Assembly (NCBI GenBank): GCA_018857735.1
Contig: JABMCL010001172.1
Location: forward strand, 27,501-91,500
Length of the DNA stretch: 64,000 bases
Direction: 5' to 3'
Origin: Alviniconcha marisindica
Taxonomy: Eukaryota; Mollusca; Gastropoda; Provannidae
In this document: positions 14,101 through 24,227 of the stretch, piece by piece
How positions within the stretch are numbered: the first letter of the stretch is position 1
Layout: every line of letters begins with the position of its first letter
Position numbers and translations under genes: made by a program
Notes under the pieces: generated by a model
Databases searched by the model: none
Told to the model about the DNA's origin: nothing
Seen by the model: only the letters and a program-made list of their open reading frames with translations

Positions 14101-15009
14101 GTCTGCTTTGACTTTACAAGGATTGGCGAGTCGACCAAGCCAATGACGAGGGCCAAGATCTCAACCCACAAGGGCGTGGCAGAGCAGACCTTCACCCCTG
14201 CTCATGTTACGATCTTCGCCTCTGACCTGTCTGACCTCTCTGAGAGTAACATCATGAACAAGGTGAGTCTTTTCAAATCCAGACAAATGGGCAGTTTGAT
14301 TTGGCTTCTGGAGGGAACACACAATACAATTACAATACAATACTACTTTATTAATCCTTAAAAAGTAAATTCAGTTGTCTGCCTTTGACAAATAATAAAA
14401 AGTAGATAAAAAGTAAAAAAATAGTATACAGTTACACTGAATTAATTACAATAAAAACTTAATAAAATCAAGTAAGTAAAAAATAAGAAGAAAATACAGT
14501 TGCAAGCACAATGGTGCCCGTATCATTCACACAAATACTACTTGTCACACCCTTAAGTTAATCTTAAGCAACACACACACACCTGTGTGCACACGCATGC
14601 ACAGACACACACACATGCACATGCTTCTTTGGATAGTAGATGGAGGAGATTGCTACTTATTACTGTTACTGCTGCTGCTGCTGTTAATTACTGTTAGTAC
14701 ACTACAAAGATTAAAAAGAATGCCTATTTATTATGACATAGACACACAATCTGCAAATTTTCGGGGGTTAAAAACGATAAACTGTGAGATGACTTATCTT
14801 CTGTTTGGTTGAGTTGTTGTTCAGTTCAGTGCTTGGAAGATTCATCATAATAAATAGGCGTTCTTTTGAATCTTTTATGTGTTTGGATCTCACTTAGTTA
14901 ACTTAATCAACTCAAGTAAATAAAGAGTAAGAAGCTGAAATTCGTTTCTGCTGATTTTGTTTTGTCTCAGGTCAAGTCAGCCTCTGGGACAATGTCACAC
15001 GTCAAGTGA
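9875..15009 (+). CDS. Tandem coactosin-like (double ADF-H domain) actin-binding protein, 7 coding exons
   Basis: Joining 9875-10003, 10205-10335, 11346-11487, 12668-12890, 13287-13455, 14121-14262 and 14971-15009 gives an uninterrupted frame of 324 codons plus TGA; every junction is GT-AG and the phases (0,2,0,1,2,0) agree. The protein has two ADF-homology domains of coactosin type, about residues 8-134 and 193-324, joined by a linker of about 60 residues rich in S, T, R and G. The strand carrying TTVKFVY followed by WIG occurs in both (about 80-89 and 258-267), as does a GT-S-V tail ([31 protein letters not shown]). Coactosins bind F-actin in the cytoplasm and, unlike cofilin, do not sever it (family knowledge). 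Vertebrate COTL1 is about 142 residues with one domain, so this is a doubled form. Twinfilin also has two ADF-H domains, but the WIG strand and tail motifs favour coactosin. The ATG follows an intron acceptor at 9834, so part of the 5' UTR lies on an unseen upstream exon. Confidence 0.85.
10205..10335 (+). CDS. Coactosin-like gene, exon 2
   Basis: The acceptor TTTTCAG ends at 10204 and the donor GTCAGT starts at 10336. The 131 nt encode [15 protein letters not shown] through TTVKFVYFR and two bases of the conserved Trp codon (phase 2). This is the core of ADF-H domain 1. Confidence 0.87.
10940..11262. repeat. Compound CG/CA/CT/C microsatellite in intron 2 of the coactosin-like gene
   Basis: GC and CA runs, then CT runs (11138-11188) and C runs; it ends 83 nt before exon 3. 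Confidence 0.95.
11346..11487 (+). CDS. Coactosin-like gene, exon 3
   Basis: The acceptor TTCCAG ends at 11345. The first base completes Trp87, giving [15 protein letters not shown], and the exon ends at RILQQ on a weak GTGCTC donor (11488), phase 0. At 142 nt it has exactly the length and phases of exon 6, its counterpart in domain 2. The preceding intron holds a 320 bp mixed CA/CT/C-rich microsatellite. Confidence 0.87.
11583..11793 (+). mobile_element. Short foldback element with 38-40 bp terminal inverted repeats
   Basis: The left arm (11583-11621, CACTTTTAGCCCCGTCAGTT) and right arm (11754-11793) are nearly perfect inverse copies. The interior holds a (GT)n tract and a smaller hairpin (CGGAATGAACT/AGTTCATTCCG). 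The right half has relatives at 56690-56815 and 57040-57212. It sits in intron 3 of the coactosin-like gene. Confidence 0.65.
12130..12558 (-). repeat. Dispersed repeat with SAP-like coding relic, copy 1
   Basis: It is the reverse complement of 43665-44097 with moderate divergence. On the - strand it contains a damaged counterpart of the SAP-like text and then [10 protein letters not shown]. It occupies most of intron 3 of the coactosin-like gene, ahead of exon 4. Confidence 0.6.
12668..12890 (+). CDS. Coactosin-like gene, exon 4 (linker and start of domain 2)
   Basis: The acceptor TTGGAACAG ends at 12667 and the frame continues in phase 0 with [14 protein letters not shown]. The exon covers the end of domain 1, a basic polar linker ([22 protein letters not shown]) and the first helix of domain 2 ([16 protein letters not shown]). 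The donor is GCAG|GTGAGA at 12891, phase 1. Another AG at 12680 would break the frame and was not used. Confidence 0.85.
13287..13455 (+). CDS. Coactosin-like gene, exon 5
   Basis: The acceptor TGTTTTCAG ends at 13286; the first two bases complete Gly209 ([15 protein letters not shown]). The exon ends in TTVKFVYIV plus two bases of Trp265, with donor GTGAGT at 13456 (phase 2). The junction is homologous to the exon 2 end, which supports domain duplication. Confidence 0.87.
13484..13560. repeat. Poly-C tract just after the exon 5 donor
   Basis: C runs of 7 to 15 broken by AG or A, starting 28 nt after the donor. The complement could form G-quadruplexes. Confidence 0.95.
13804..14037 (+). mobile_element. 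piggyBac-type MITE in intron 5 of the coactosin-like gene
   Basis: TTAA at each edge is followed inward by (A)CCCTTTCACTG on the left and the inverse, CAGCGAAGGGG, on the right. TTAA target duplications with CCC-starting termini are typical of piggyBac-derived elements. It resembles 42138-42354 along its length. No transposase is encoded. Confidence 0.6.
14121..14262 (+). CDS. Coactosin-like gene, exon 6
   Basis: The acceptor TTTACAAG ends at 14120, a less common AAG. The first base completes Trp265 ([15 protein letters not shown]). The exon ends at IMNK with donor GTGAGT at 14263, phase 0. It is 142 nt long, like exon 3. The text [18 protein letters not shown] aligns with [18 protein letters not shown] of domain 1. 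Confidence 0.87.
14706..14892 (+). mobile_element. Foldback/MITE family F, copy in intron 6 of the coactosin-like gene
   Basis: The left arm AGATTAAAAAGAATGCCTAT with TTATTATG is inverse to ATAATAAATAGGCGTTCTTT with TGAATCTTTTATG at the right. The interior TCTGCAAATTTTCGGGGG is shared with the 9478 copy. Confidence 0.6.
14971..15009 (+). CDS. Coactosin-like gene, last coding exon
   Basis: A T-rich tract ending in GTCTCAG closes at 14970. Twelve codons ([12 protein letters not shown]) and TGA follow in phase 0. The GT-S-V tail matches the end of ADF-H domain 1 (GTKSKV) and the usual coactosin C terminus, which supports this as the main stop. Confidence 0.82.
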   Translation, partial: VKSASGTMSHVK

Positions 15010-15351
15010 TGGAGTGAAAGTGGTGGCTGCAAGTTTCCCGCCAGTGTCACCAAGCTCAGAGGTACTGGGTCAGTAACCAGAGAATGTTGAAACGATGTGT
15101 CATGGGGTATCTCCCCTCCTCCTGTGGTGAACGTAAGATCTTCAAGTGTGTGTTTCTTCACGGGAGATTCAGTCCCTTTGGATGTCAGCCTATTTGTTGT
15201 TGATTATTTGCACTCAAAACTTGCACTGGAGAATCAAAAAAAAAAAAATTGGCACGCACAACTCATACATGGTTTTAATATAACAGACATATCGTATCAT
15301 TCATACTTGTTTCATTGGACATCAGACATACATTGTGACCTGTCATCTGTC

Positions 15352-15790
15352 TGATTTCTGTGAATGACTTAGAAAGTTTGTTTGGACAGGTGTGTGGTTT
15401 GGGAATTGTTTCGTTGGACATCAGACATACCTGTCATCTGTATGATTTCTGTGAATGACTAGGGAAGTTTGTTTGGACAGGTGTGTGGTTTGGGAATTGT
15501 TTCGTTGGACATCAGACATACCTGTCATCTGTATGATTTCTGTGAATGACTAGGGAAGTTTGTTTGGACAGGTGTGCGGTTTGGGATTTGTTTGTTTTTG
15601 GACATCAGACATACATTGAGACTTGCCATCTGTCTGATTTTTGTGAATGACTTAGAAAGTTTGTTTGGACAGGTGTGTGGTTTGGGAATTGTTTCGTTGG
15701 ACAGGTTGGACATGCATTCAGACCTGTCATCTGTCTGATTTCTGTGAATGACCTGGAAAGTTTGTTTTGGACAGGTGTGTGCATGGCTTG
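15352..15790. repeat. Minisatellite of about 102 bp in the presumed 3' UTR of the coactosin-like gene, 4-5 copies
   Basis: Each unit has TTGGACATCAGACATAC, ACCTGTCATCTGTCTGATTT and GTTTGGACAGGTGTGTGG. Confidence 0.8.
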
Positions 15791-15945
15791 GGAATTTTTG
15801 AGGATTAAGGATTCATTTTTGTTTGTTTGTCCCTTGGCTGCTTTGCGGTGAAAGTTTGCAAGGCTTGCTGTAGTCCATGATGAAGGGTTTTATTTAAGCT
15901 GGAGGTTATCAACGTCTGGAATACCATTTTGTCAGAGAGCATATC

Positions 15946-15951
15946 AATAAA
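15946..15951 (+). terminator. Candidate poly(A) signal of the coactosin-like gene
   Basis: AATAAA followed directly by a T-rich stretch (CTTTTTTCTTTTTTTT), the usual downstream arrangement. It lies 940 nt past the stop and would put a minisatellite of about 102 bp units inside the 3' UTR. Other AATAAA copies occur further down, so the choice is tentative. Confidence 0.4.
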
Positions 15952-16744
15952 CTTTTTTCTTTTTTTTAAATTTCTTCTAATGCATGGGGTAATGAGATAC
16001 CATTTGCAATTTAAACACAACAGATTGTTTATGCTAAGATAATGTTAGATAGGAAAAAAATAACAAAAAACAAGCCCTTTTAATATTGTATCTTTCTGTG
16101 TTCAAGCCTTAAGCTGTCAAGCTATTTGGTGTAATCAAAAATGTCTTGCAATGTTCAATGGTCTGGTTTCCAGTCCACTTAATTTATGTATTTATAAAGA
16201 AAAAGTAATTCATGTAAAATGATGTGTCGGAAAAAGTGTTTACTTTGAAGACAGTAAAAACAACAACATAAGATTCATGTTTTTAATTTTTTGCATTCAT
16301 TTGTGGTATTTTCATGCCATTTCTTTGACAGATGCAGTTGTTTGTATTCATTTTTTTCTCTTCTGCTGAAGACACATCAAAATAGTATAGTATAATCCAT
16401 TGTTGTTCTCTACAGAGTACAATGCTTGCTCAGTTTTTTAGTATAATTTTATTTTACACTTGTTTCAGCTTTTTTTCTTGCGCTTTTTCTCTGTGAAAGA
16501 AATGTTTTGGGCAGTTTTACAGTTGTACATATGGTAGCTATACCTTCTTCCTTTGTGCAGCCGTGTTCAGCATTACATTTTGAAGATTCTCTCTACTTGA
16601 AGGTCTGTGTTAAAGCGGTTACAGTGAAGGGACTTTATACATCTATGCTGTCAGGATCTGTGTTAAAGGGGTCACAGGGAATGGACAGTATGTATCACCT
16701 GTCAGAACAGCATAACACACAGAGATCATACAATGCTGTCAGAG

Positions 16745-17910
16745 CAGTAGTGAGGCAAGGATCTGTGTGATGAACACACACCCTTTCTACGTATACACAG
16801 GGACAAGGATCTGTGTGATAAACACCCCCCTTTCTACGTATACACAGAAACAAGGATCTGTGTGATAAACACCCCCCTTTCTACGTACATACAGAGACAA
16901 GGATCTGTGTGATAAACACACACCCTTTCTACGTATACACAGAGACAAGGATCTGTGTGATCAACACACACCCTTTCTACGTATACACAGAGACAAGGAT
17001 CTGTGTGATCAACACACACTCTTTCTATGTATACACAGAGACAAGGATCAGTGTGATGAACATACCCCTTTCTACGTATACACAGAGACAAGGATCTGTG
17101 TGATAAACACACCCCTTTCTACATACACACAGAGGCAAGGAGCAGTGTGATAAACACCCCCCTTTCTACCTATACACAGAGACAAGGATCTGTGTGATGA
17201 ACATACCCCTTTCTACGTATACACAGAGACAAGGATCAGTGTGATGAACATACCCCTTTCTACGTACACACAGAGACAAGGATCTGTGTGATGAACATAC
17301 CCCTTTCTACCTATACACAGAGACAAGGATCAGTGTGATGAACATACCCCTTTCTATGTACACACAGAGACAGGGATCTGTGTGATAAACACACCCCTTT
17401 CTACCTATACACAGAGACAAGGATCAGTGTGATGAACATACCCCTTTCTACATACACACAGAGACAAGGAGCAGTGTGATAAACACCCCCCTTTCTACCT
17501 ATACACAGAGACAAGGCTTTGCGCGATGAGTCCCCAACCCAGCCACCCACCCCTTCCCACTCCACCCACCCTTCTACATATACAGGTAGAGAAGTAACTA
17601 ATGGTGTACAGGTTGGACTATCTGTGGTAAAAACATTTCTTCTGCACACTTTGTAAGTGAAGCTTCACCGATACACCCCCTTTCGACATATACACAGAGC
17701 CAAGGAGCTGCGTGATGAACACACCACCTTTATACATCTACGTAGCCCTGTCTACGTATACACAGGGACCAGGATATCTGTGATGGATACACCCCTTTCT
17801 GTGCATACACAATGATCACTGTGATGAACACATCCCCTTTCTATGCATACACAGAGACAAGGGTCTGCGTGAACACACCCACTCTCTACGTATACAGAGA
17901 GACAAGGGTG
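16745..17910. repeat. Minisatellite of 47-48 bp, about 16 good copies, decaying to the right
   Basis: The unit has AAGGATCTGTGTGATAAACA, CCCCTTTCTACGTATACACA and GAGAC. It is regular to about 17520, then broken copies follow to 17910. Confidence 0.85.
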
Positions 17911-17944
17911 GACAGGCTGGACTATTTGTAGTGAATACGTTTAT

Positions 17945-18405
17945 TCTGCACACTTTGTGAGTGAAGTATCACTGTTACACTGATGGTCGGTTTAACAGAT
18001 CAGCTTTTATTCTACACATTTTGTAGAGGAAGTGTCACTGATACACTGATGGCCGGTTTAACAGATCAGCTTTTATTCTACACACTTTGTAAAGGAAGAG
18101 TCACTGTTACACTGATGGCCGGTTTAACAGATCAGCTTTTATTCTACACACTTTGTAGAGGAAGTGTCACTGATACACTGATGGCCGGTTTAACAGATCA
18201 GCTTTTATTCTACACACTTTGTAAATGAAGTGTCAGTGATACACTGATGGTCAGTTTAACAGATCAGCTTTTATTCTACACACTTTGTAAATGAAGTATC
18301 ACTGTTACACTGATGGTTGGTTTAACAGATCAGCTTTTATTCTACACACTTTGTAAATGAAGTATCACTGTTACACTGATGGTCGATTTAACAGATCAGC
18401 TTCAC
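17945..18405. repeat. Minisatellite of about 62 bp, 7 copies
   Basis: The unit has ACACTGATGGCCGGTTTAAC, AGATCAGCTTTTATTCTACA and CACTTTGTAAATGAAGT. Confidence 0.85.
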
Positions 18406-18503
18406 TTCAACTGCAGTAATCTGCAAAACAGTTGAAAAACAACAACTGCTGAATGCAAATCTCTCTCTCTCTGTCTGTTTGCCTGCCTGACTTCTCCTTC
18501 TTC

Positions 18504-18559
18504 TCCTGATATAACTGCACTGGTTGACTGGGCGTAAAACACCAATTTACTTACTTACC
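18504..18559 (+). mobile_element. SINE-like 3' end with TTAC tail
   Basis: Same core and TTAC tail as at 3881, placed between two minisatellites. No tRNA-like head can be seen 5' of it. Confidence 0.55.
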
Positions 18560-18591
18560 CTGTTCTTCATCTTCTGTCTCTGTCTCTCATA

Positions 18592-19172
18592 GGCAAGGGA
18601 CTCTATGCATCTACACTGTCAAAAGATCTGTGTTAAAGGGGTCACAGGCAAGGGACTCTGTATATCTATATTGTCAAAAGCTCAGTGTTAAAGGGATCAC
18701 AGGCAAGGGACTCTATACATTTATACTGTCAAAAGCTCAGTGTTAAATGGATCATGGGAAAGGGACTCTGTACAAAAGTTCAATGTTAAAGGGACCACAG
18801 GAAAGGGACTCTGTACATATATACTGTCAAAAGAGCTGTGCTAAAGGGGTCACACACAAAAGGACTCTGTACGTCTATACTGTCAAAAGATCTGTGTTGA
18901 AGGGATCACAGGAAAGAACCACTAATTATATACATCTGTATAGTCCAAAGATTTGTGTTAAAGGGACCACAGGGAAGGGACTCTATATACTGTTTAAAAA
19001 AAAATGTGTTAAAGGGACCATGGGGAAGGGACACTATATATTGTCAAAAGATTTATGTTAAAGGGACCATGGGGAAGGGACAGTGTTCATCTATACTGTC
19101 TAATGTTCTGCATTAAAGGGGTCACAGGGAAGGGACACAGTTCATCTAAGCTGTCAAAAGATCTGTGTTAAA
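18592..19172. repeat. Minisatellite of about 59 bp, 9-10 copies
   Basis: The unit has GGCAAGGGACTCTATACATC, TATACTGTCAAAAGATCTG and TGTTAAAGGGGTCACA. A founder-like single copy lies upstream at 16618-16680. Confidence 0.8.
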
Positions 19173-19621
19173 GGGGATCCGAAGCAAAGAAGCATTACAG
19201 GCCATGTTGACAGGAATGAAATAAAAACAAAACAGAAAACATAGACTGCCATATTCAGTCACTGTGTGATCTTGTAGTTTGTTAGAGAAAAACAACAGCA
19301 CACGTTGAAGTCATGAAAATACAGATATCACTGCCATTTTGTGTCTGGTAGATAATAATGTCCCTCATTCCATGACCAAGACTGGAATGTTTGGCATATA
19401 TATGTGTCTGTTACATCATGAACCAACCTTTTTCTGCTGCTTTTTGGGGAAACGGTGAACCATTGTGACTGTGCCCACAGAAACCCAGATTTGAAGCAAA
19501 CAAGTCCTCAGTGGCTTAAATGTAAATAGAACAGCAGCATGAAGATTTCATGTGGAAATATTTGCACTGTTTCTATGTTCTCAGGCCAGCTGGCATCTTT
19601 GCTCCGTTTCCCCTTTAACTG

Positions 19622-19678
19622 GTGTATGTATGTATGTATGTATGTATGTATGTATGTATGTATGTATGTATGTATGTG
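19622..19678. repeat. (GTAT)n microsatellite
   Basis: About 14 GTAT units. Confidence 0.95.
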
Positions 19679-19829
19679 TGCATGTATAATCCATGCCTTT
19701 TCAGTCAACTTACTTTGCCTGGTGGATAGTCAACATTGTGCAATGTTATCAGTATAGTATTGTAAAGTATGCAACTCTGTGCATGTTTGATGTATGCATC
19801 TTCATTGTATTCACCTTTACTAAAACAGT

Positions 19830-19888
19830 CTCACCCTGATACAACCATACTGGTTGACTGGGTGTAAAACACCAACTTACTTACTTGC
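19830..19888 (+). mobile_element. SINE-like 3' end with TTAC tail
   Basis: Core TGATACAACCATACTGGTTG and the TTAC tail are present. A weaker copy (CCTGATACCACGACCTACAT) follows at 19979-20026. Confidence 0.5.
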
Positions 19889-20189
19889 TAAAACAGAATG
19901 TAACAGGATCCAACACTGGATATGGTGCAAAAATTCAGTGTGTATGCATGCTACTGTGTGTGTGTGTTTACAATGTTTGCCCTGATACCACGACCTACAT
20001 GGCTGACTGGGTGTGAAGAGTGAATTATCCATCCATACTGTTCTTTGGATGCTCAGCTCATTAGAGATGTTGTATGTGTGTGATAGTTCAAGCACCCATG
20101 CTGGGCATGTTTGTTGCCTCCAACCCAGGGCGTAAAATCAAGTCACTAACTAACTATCCAACCCAGGGATTAGACAGTGGATCTGGGCC

Positions 20190-20440
20190 CAGTTGCAAGG
20201 GCATGCTTAATACCATGAAAGTTTGCTTAGACTGCAGAAAAAGCTGCCTGGTTGGTTTGTGTGGGCTTGGGCCTGGTTGCATGGATGTGCTTAACACCTT
20301 GAAAATTTGCTTTGACTGCAGAAAAAGCTGTGTGGTTAGGGGTTTGTGTGGGCTTGGGCCTGGTTGCATGGGCGTGCTTAACACCTCGAAAATTTGCTTA
20401 GCCTGCAGGAAAAGCTGCATGGTTGGTTTGCGTGAGTGTC
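20190..20440. repeat. Minisatellite of about 85 bp, 3 copies
   Basis: GGGCTTGGGCCTGGTTGCAT, GTGCTTAACACCTTGAAAAT and GCAGAAAAAGCTGC recur. Frames stay open on both strands by repeat structure alone. Confidence 0.75.
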
Positions 20441-20927
20441 CTTACCAACACAAGGTGCTTAACTTTGAGTGCAACTTTATGCCTGCCCCCAGGTGTAGGT
20501 GCTTGCTTGGCTGAGGAAAGTGAACATATGTGAGAATCAAATGGTGAATAGTGTAGTGTGTGGTCTGTGCTTGGAAAATTTGAGGGGAGATCACATTTTA
20601 AGTGATTGAATGAACTGTTTTGAGTGTGAAACAAATACAAATACAAAAGAACTTTATTATTCATAATACATGCATCAAATGGAAATTTGCCTTTGGGGTT
20701 ACTTGAATTCCACAAAAGAGGACAATTATTCATGTACTTGTGTATAGGAATGCATTGTGTGCATGCAGTTTTGCTTTCTAACCCCCAGGGGCAAAAAGCT
20801 CAATAAAACCTTGAAACCTTGACAGTTCAGTGTAACACCATAAAATTAAAAGTATACAAATACATTAAAATGGAGTAATATGTGGTAAAACATCACTTCT
20901 GAGCTCTACTCACAATTTCATTTTCAG

Positions 20928-20990
20928 CAGGCCAACTTTGTAGACCTGTGCAATGTGATCAAAGACAACAGCAATCGTCCATTCAACTGA
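20928..20990 (+). CDS. Possible alternative terminal exon of the coactosin-like gene
   Basis: A pyrimidine-rich tract ending in TTTTCAG closes at 20927. It is followed in phase 0, the phase left open by exon 6, by QANFVDLCNVIKDNSNRPFN and TGA. The codon-like composition contrasts with the AT-rich surroundings. It could replace exon 7 in an alternative transcript but lacks the coactosin tail motif and lies 5.9 kb downstream. It may equally be chance. Confidence 0.22.
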   Translation, partial: QANFVDLCNVIKDNSNRPFN

Positions 20991-21002
20991 AAGGGCTCAC
21001 TG

Positions 21003-21475
21003 TCCCCTCTGATACAGCTGATAATCATGCTGCTATTTTACACATCCTTTCTGCTGTGTATGCATTCCATCTGCTGTTTATCTTTCCCTGATTTATGCAT
21101 TCTTTCTGCTGTTTTATGCACTCTTTCTGCTATTTATTCATTCTCTCTTACTATTTATGCATTCTTTCTGCTATTTTATGCATTCTTTCTGCTGTTTTAT
21201 GCATTCTTGTCAGCTTTCTCTGTGTTATGTATGAAGCCATATGTCCCCTCTGATATAGCTGATAATCATGCTGCTATTTTACACATCCTTTCTGCTGTGT
21301 ATGCATTCTATCTGCTATTTATCTCTGCGTGATTTATGCATTCTTTCTGCCGTTTTATGCACTCTTTCTGCTGTTTATTCATTCTCTCTACTATTTGTGC
21401 ATTCTTTTGGCTATTTTATGCATTCTTTCTGCTATTCTATGCATTCTTGTCAGCTTCCTCCACGTGATGTGTGAG
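21003..21475. repeat. Duplicated block of about 237 bp containing 30 bp subunits
   Basis: GTCCCCTCTGATACAGCTGA starts one block (21002) and GTCCCCTCTGATATAGCTGA the next (21242). Inside both, TTTATGCATTCTTTCTGCT recurs, so a short minisatellite sits inside a longer duplication. Confidence 0.8.
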
Positions 21476-22406
21476 GCCATGTGTCCACAGAAGAGAAAAG
21501 AGAAAACGTGTTAAGCAAATGCTTCGTTAAGCAGGCAGAGGGCCTAAGCAAGGAAAGTTAAATTCAGGGATGCCCATGCAACTGAGCCCAGTGGACTGTT
21601 TGAGGGAGAGAAAAAAAAAGATATGCTTGAACTACTGTCTGCTCAGATGAACCTCTGTAACCCCTTGTGTTGTGTATTGGCATGGACTGCAGTTTATATA
21701 TATAATATATATGTAATGCTAACTGCAGTCCATATATATATATATAAAATATAATGTAGGTTTTGTAGGAATCAGTCAAGCCTAGCGGGCAGGCCTTGAA
21801 AAAGCCCCAAGATGGTGAAAATTTGCAGTAAAAGTTTCCAAACCAAGCCATACTTGGACTTTGCTATAGCCCCCCCCCCCCCTCCCCCTCTCTCTCTCTC
21901 TCTCTCTCTCCCCCTCTCCCCCCACCCCTGCCCCCCAGCTCCCCATCCTTGCCCTTGAATGCAAAAATGTTTACCAATCTCATTGCCATCTTTTTATGGC
22001 TGCCAAAATGTTTGCCAGGAACCTGTTTGACCAATCACAAGACAGTTAATAGTAGCACCAGCCACAGAGGTGAAAGTGCACCTTGTTTTACGCCACCTGT
22101 TAATATAATGTCTGGAAATACCAAGTAGATGTAGAAGTTTGGGAACAGCGGTCTGCTCGACTTTCAGTTTCACAAGGAACAGTGGGACAGAGGTGTTCCA
22201 TGGGACTTGTAATCTTAAAAAAAAGAGAAAAAAGCACAGCAATGCAGAGTTATGCCAAAAGTGTGTTTGATGTTGGAAGAATGCAGTATATATCATTATC
22301 ATATGCAAGAGTTTGCAATATACATGATCCCTCCAACTCCAAGAGTTAATCAGTGTGTTCGGCATTTCCCTGTCAGTTGACTATGCAGACGTACAAAGTT
22401 CAACAG

Positions 22407-22675
22407 TGTACATGTGTATTCTGTATATACTCTGAAACCTGTACATGAGTGGATTCTGTGTATACCCTAAAACCTGTATGTGTGGATTCTGTGTATACCC
22501 AGAAGCCTGTACGTATGGATTCTGTGTATACCCAGAAGCCTGTATGTGTGGATTCTGTGTATACCCAGAAGCCTGTATGTGTGGATTCTATGTATACCCA
22601 GAAGCCTGTATGTGTGGATTCTGTGTATGCCCTGAAATCTGTCCATGTGGATTCTATGTATACCCAGAAGCCTGA
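22407..22675. repeat. Minisatellite of 33 bp, about 8 copies
   Basis: The unit has ATTCTGTGTATACCCAGAAG and CCTGTATGTGTGG. Because 33 is a multiple of three, both strands are open over the array. Confidence 0.85.
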
Positions 22676-23589
22676 TGGATCTGTAGCCCTGTCTCCCCCC
22701 CCCCCCCCCCCCGCCCCGTCCATAAAAGCACCAGCCCTCGTTTAAGACTTTTTGTTTTTTCTGAAAGTCCATTCCCTTCCCGTTTCCATGCCATTGAACC
22801 TTTACAACAGACCAGCTCTCATTGAAGACAGTCGTTTTGGACTGATTTTGTGGGTCTTTTGAAGATGGTTGCATTGTAATTGTTTGTGTAAAACAAGCCA
22901 CTTTGGACCAGTTCATCAGTCCATGGTTGAGCCTTTTTCAAAAGTCATTTGTAACTCTTTTTCTTGCAAGACCATTTAGGGGCGGGGGAGGGGGTGGGGT
23001 TGCTTGGCAACCAGATAAATTATCTTGTTAGATTTCAAGACTTGAAGACTAGACTTGAGAACCATGTTTGTCTTTTTGTTTGCAAGATTTCTTTTGAAAT
23101 TGAAGACCATGTTTGTCTTTTTGTTTGCAGTTGTTACAAATGTGTAAGTTTACTGACCTAGACGTTCACGAGGTCCAATAATGATCAAAAGATTTTCTTT
23201 ATAATGTTTTGAGACCTGCCATGATTTTTCATGGGTGTATTTCTGACTTGCATGTTAGTAAGTCTGTGTGATGATGAGGAACGTTCATCTGTCTGTTCAG
23301 ACCATCATTCTGTACGCCTGGCTGCAAGAGGACACACAGTATGATAACGTCATTGTAGGAGTTTTGCTTCTTTTCTTGGCAGTCTCTTGCCAAATTTGGA
23401 TGGCGATAACCACAATTGAGCTTTGCACTTTTTGTACCAGTTGAACTTGACCCAATGTCAAAAAAAACACCAATCAAGTATTGCATTCCTGACAGTATGA
23501 AAACAGAGTATAAATACTGACAGGGTACTGACAGATTTAATACTGCTTCCATTATCTTCCACATACCGTTTCTTCCCATGTCTTCCTGT

Positions 23590-24190
23590 GCTCTCCCTCC
23601 CCGTCCCTCTTTTTGTTTCTTTTGTGCTGTCCCCCCACCCCACCCCTCTCCATCTTATTCTTTTTGTGCCCCCCCCCCCTTTATGTGATGTCACCCCACC
23701 CACATTCACCCCTATCTTGTTTTTGTGTGTGATGTCACCCCCACCCACCTATATCTTGTTTTTTGTGTGATGTCACCCCCACCCACCCCTATCTTGTTTG
23801 TGTGTGATGTCACTGACACCCACACCCACACCCACCCTATCTTGATTTTTGTGTGATGTCACCCCCACCCACACCCACCCTATGTTGTTTTGTGTGTGAT
23901 GTCACCCACCCCCACCCCTATCTTCGTTTTTTGTGTGCTGTCATCCCCCACCCTCCCCTGTCTTGTTTTTTGTGTGAATGTCATCCCCCACCCCCCCTAT
24001 CTTTTTTTTTGTGATGTCACCCCCCCCCACCCCTATCTTGTTTTTTTATACTGTCACCCCACCCACCCCTTTTGCTCTGGTATTCCCCCCCCCCCCCTAT
24101 CTTCTTTTGTGTGCACCTTTCCTTTGGTCAGTCTCTTACCCCCCTACCACCCACCTGTACCCTTGGTTTTTGTGCCATCCCCACACACCC
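23590..24190. repeat. Degenerate C-rich minisatellite, units of about 40 bp
   Basis: GTGTGATGTCACCCCCACCC and ACCCCTATCTTGTTTTTT recur with indels. The G-rich complement has repeated runs of four or more G. Confidence 0.7.
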
Positions 24191-24227
24191 ACACCCATGT
24201 TGACTGGGCGTAAACACCAGTTTACCT

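Noticed and set aside
22130..22215. Coding-looking stretch on the - strand (VPLFLVKLKVEQTAVPKLL)
   Set aside because: No family was recognised and no consistent splice partners were found.
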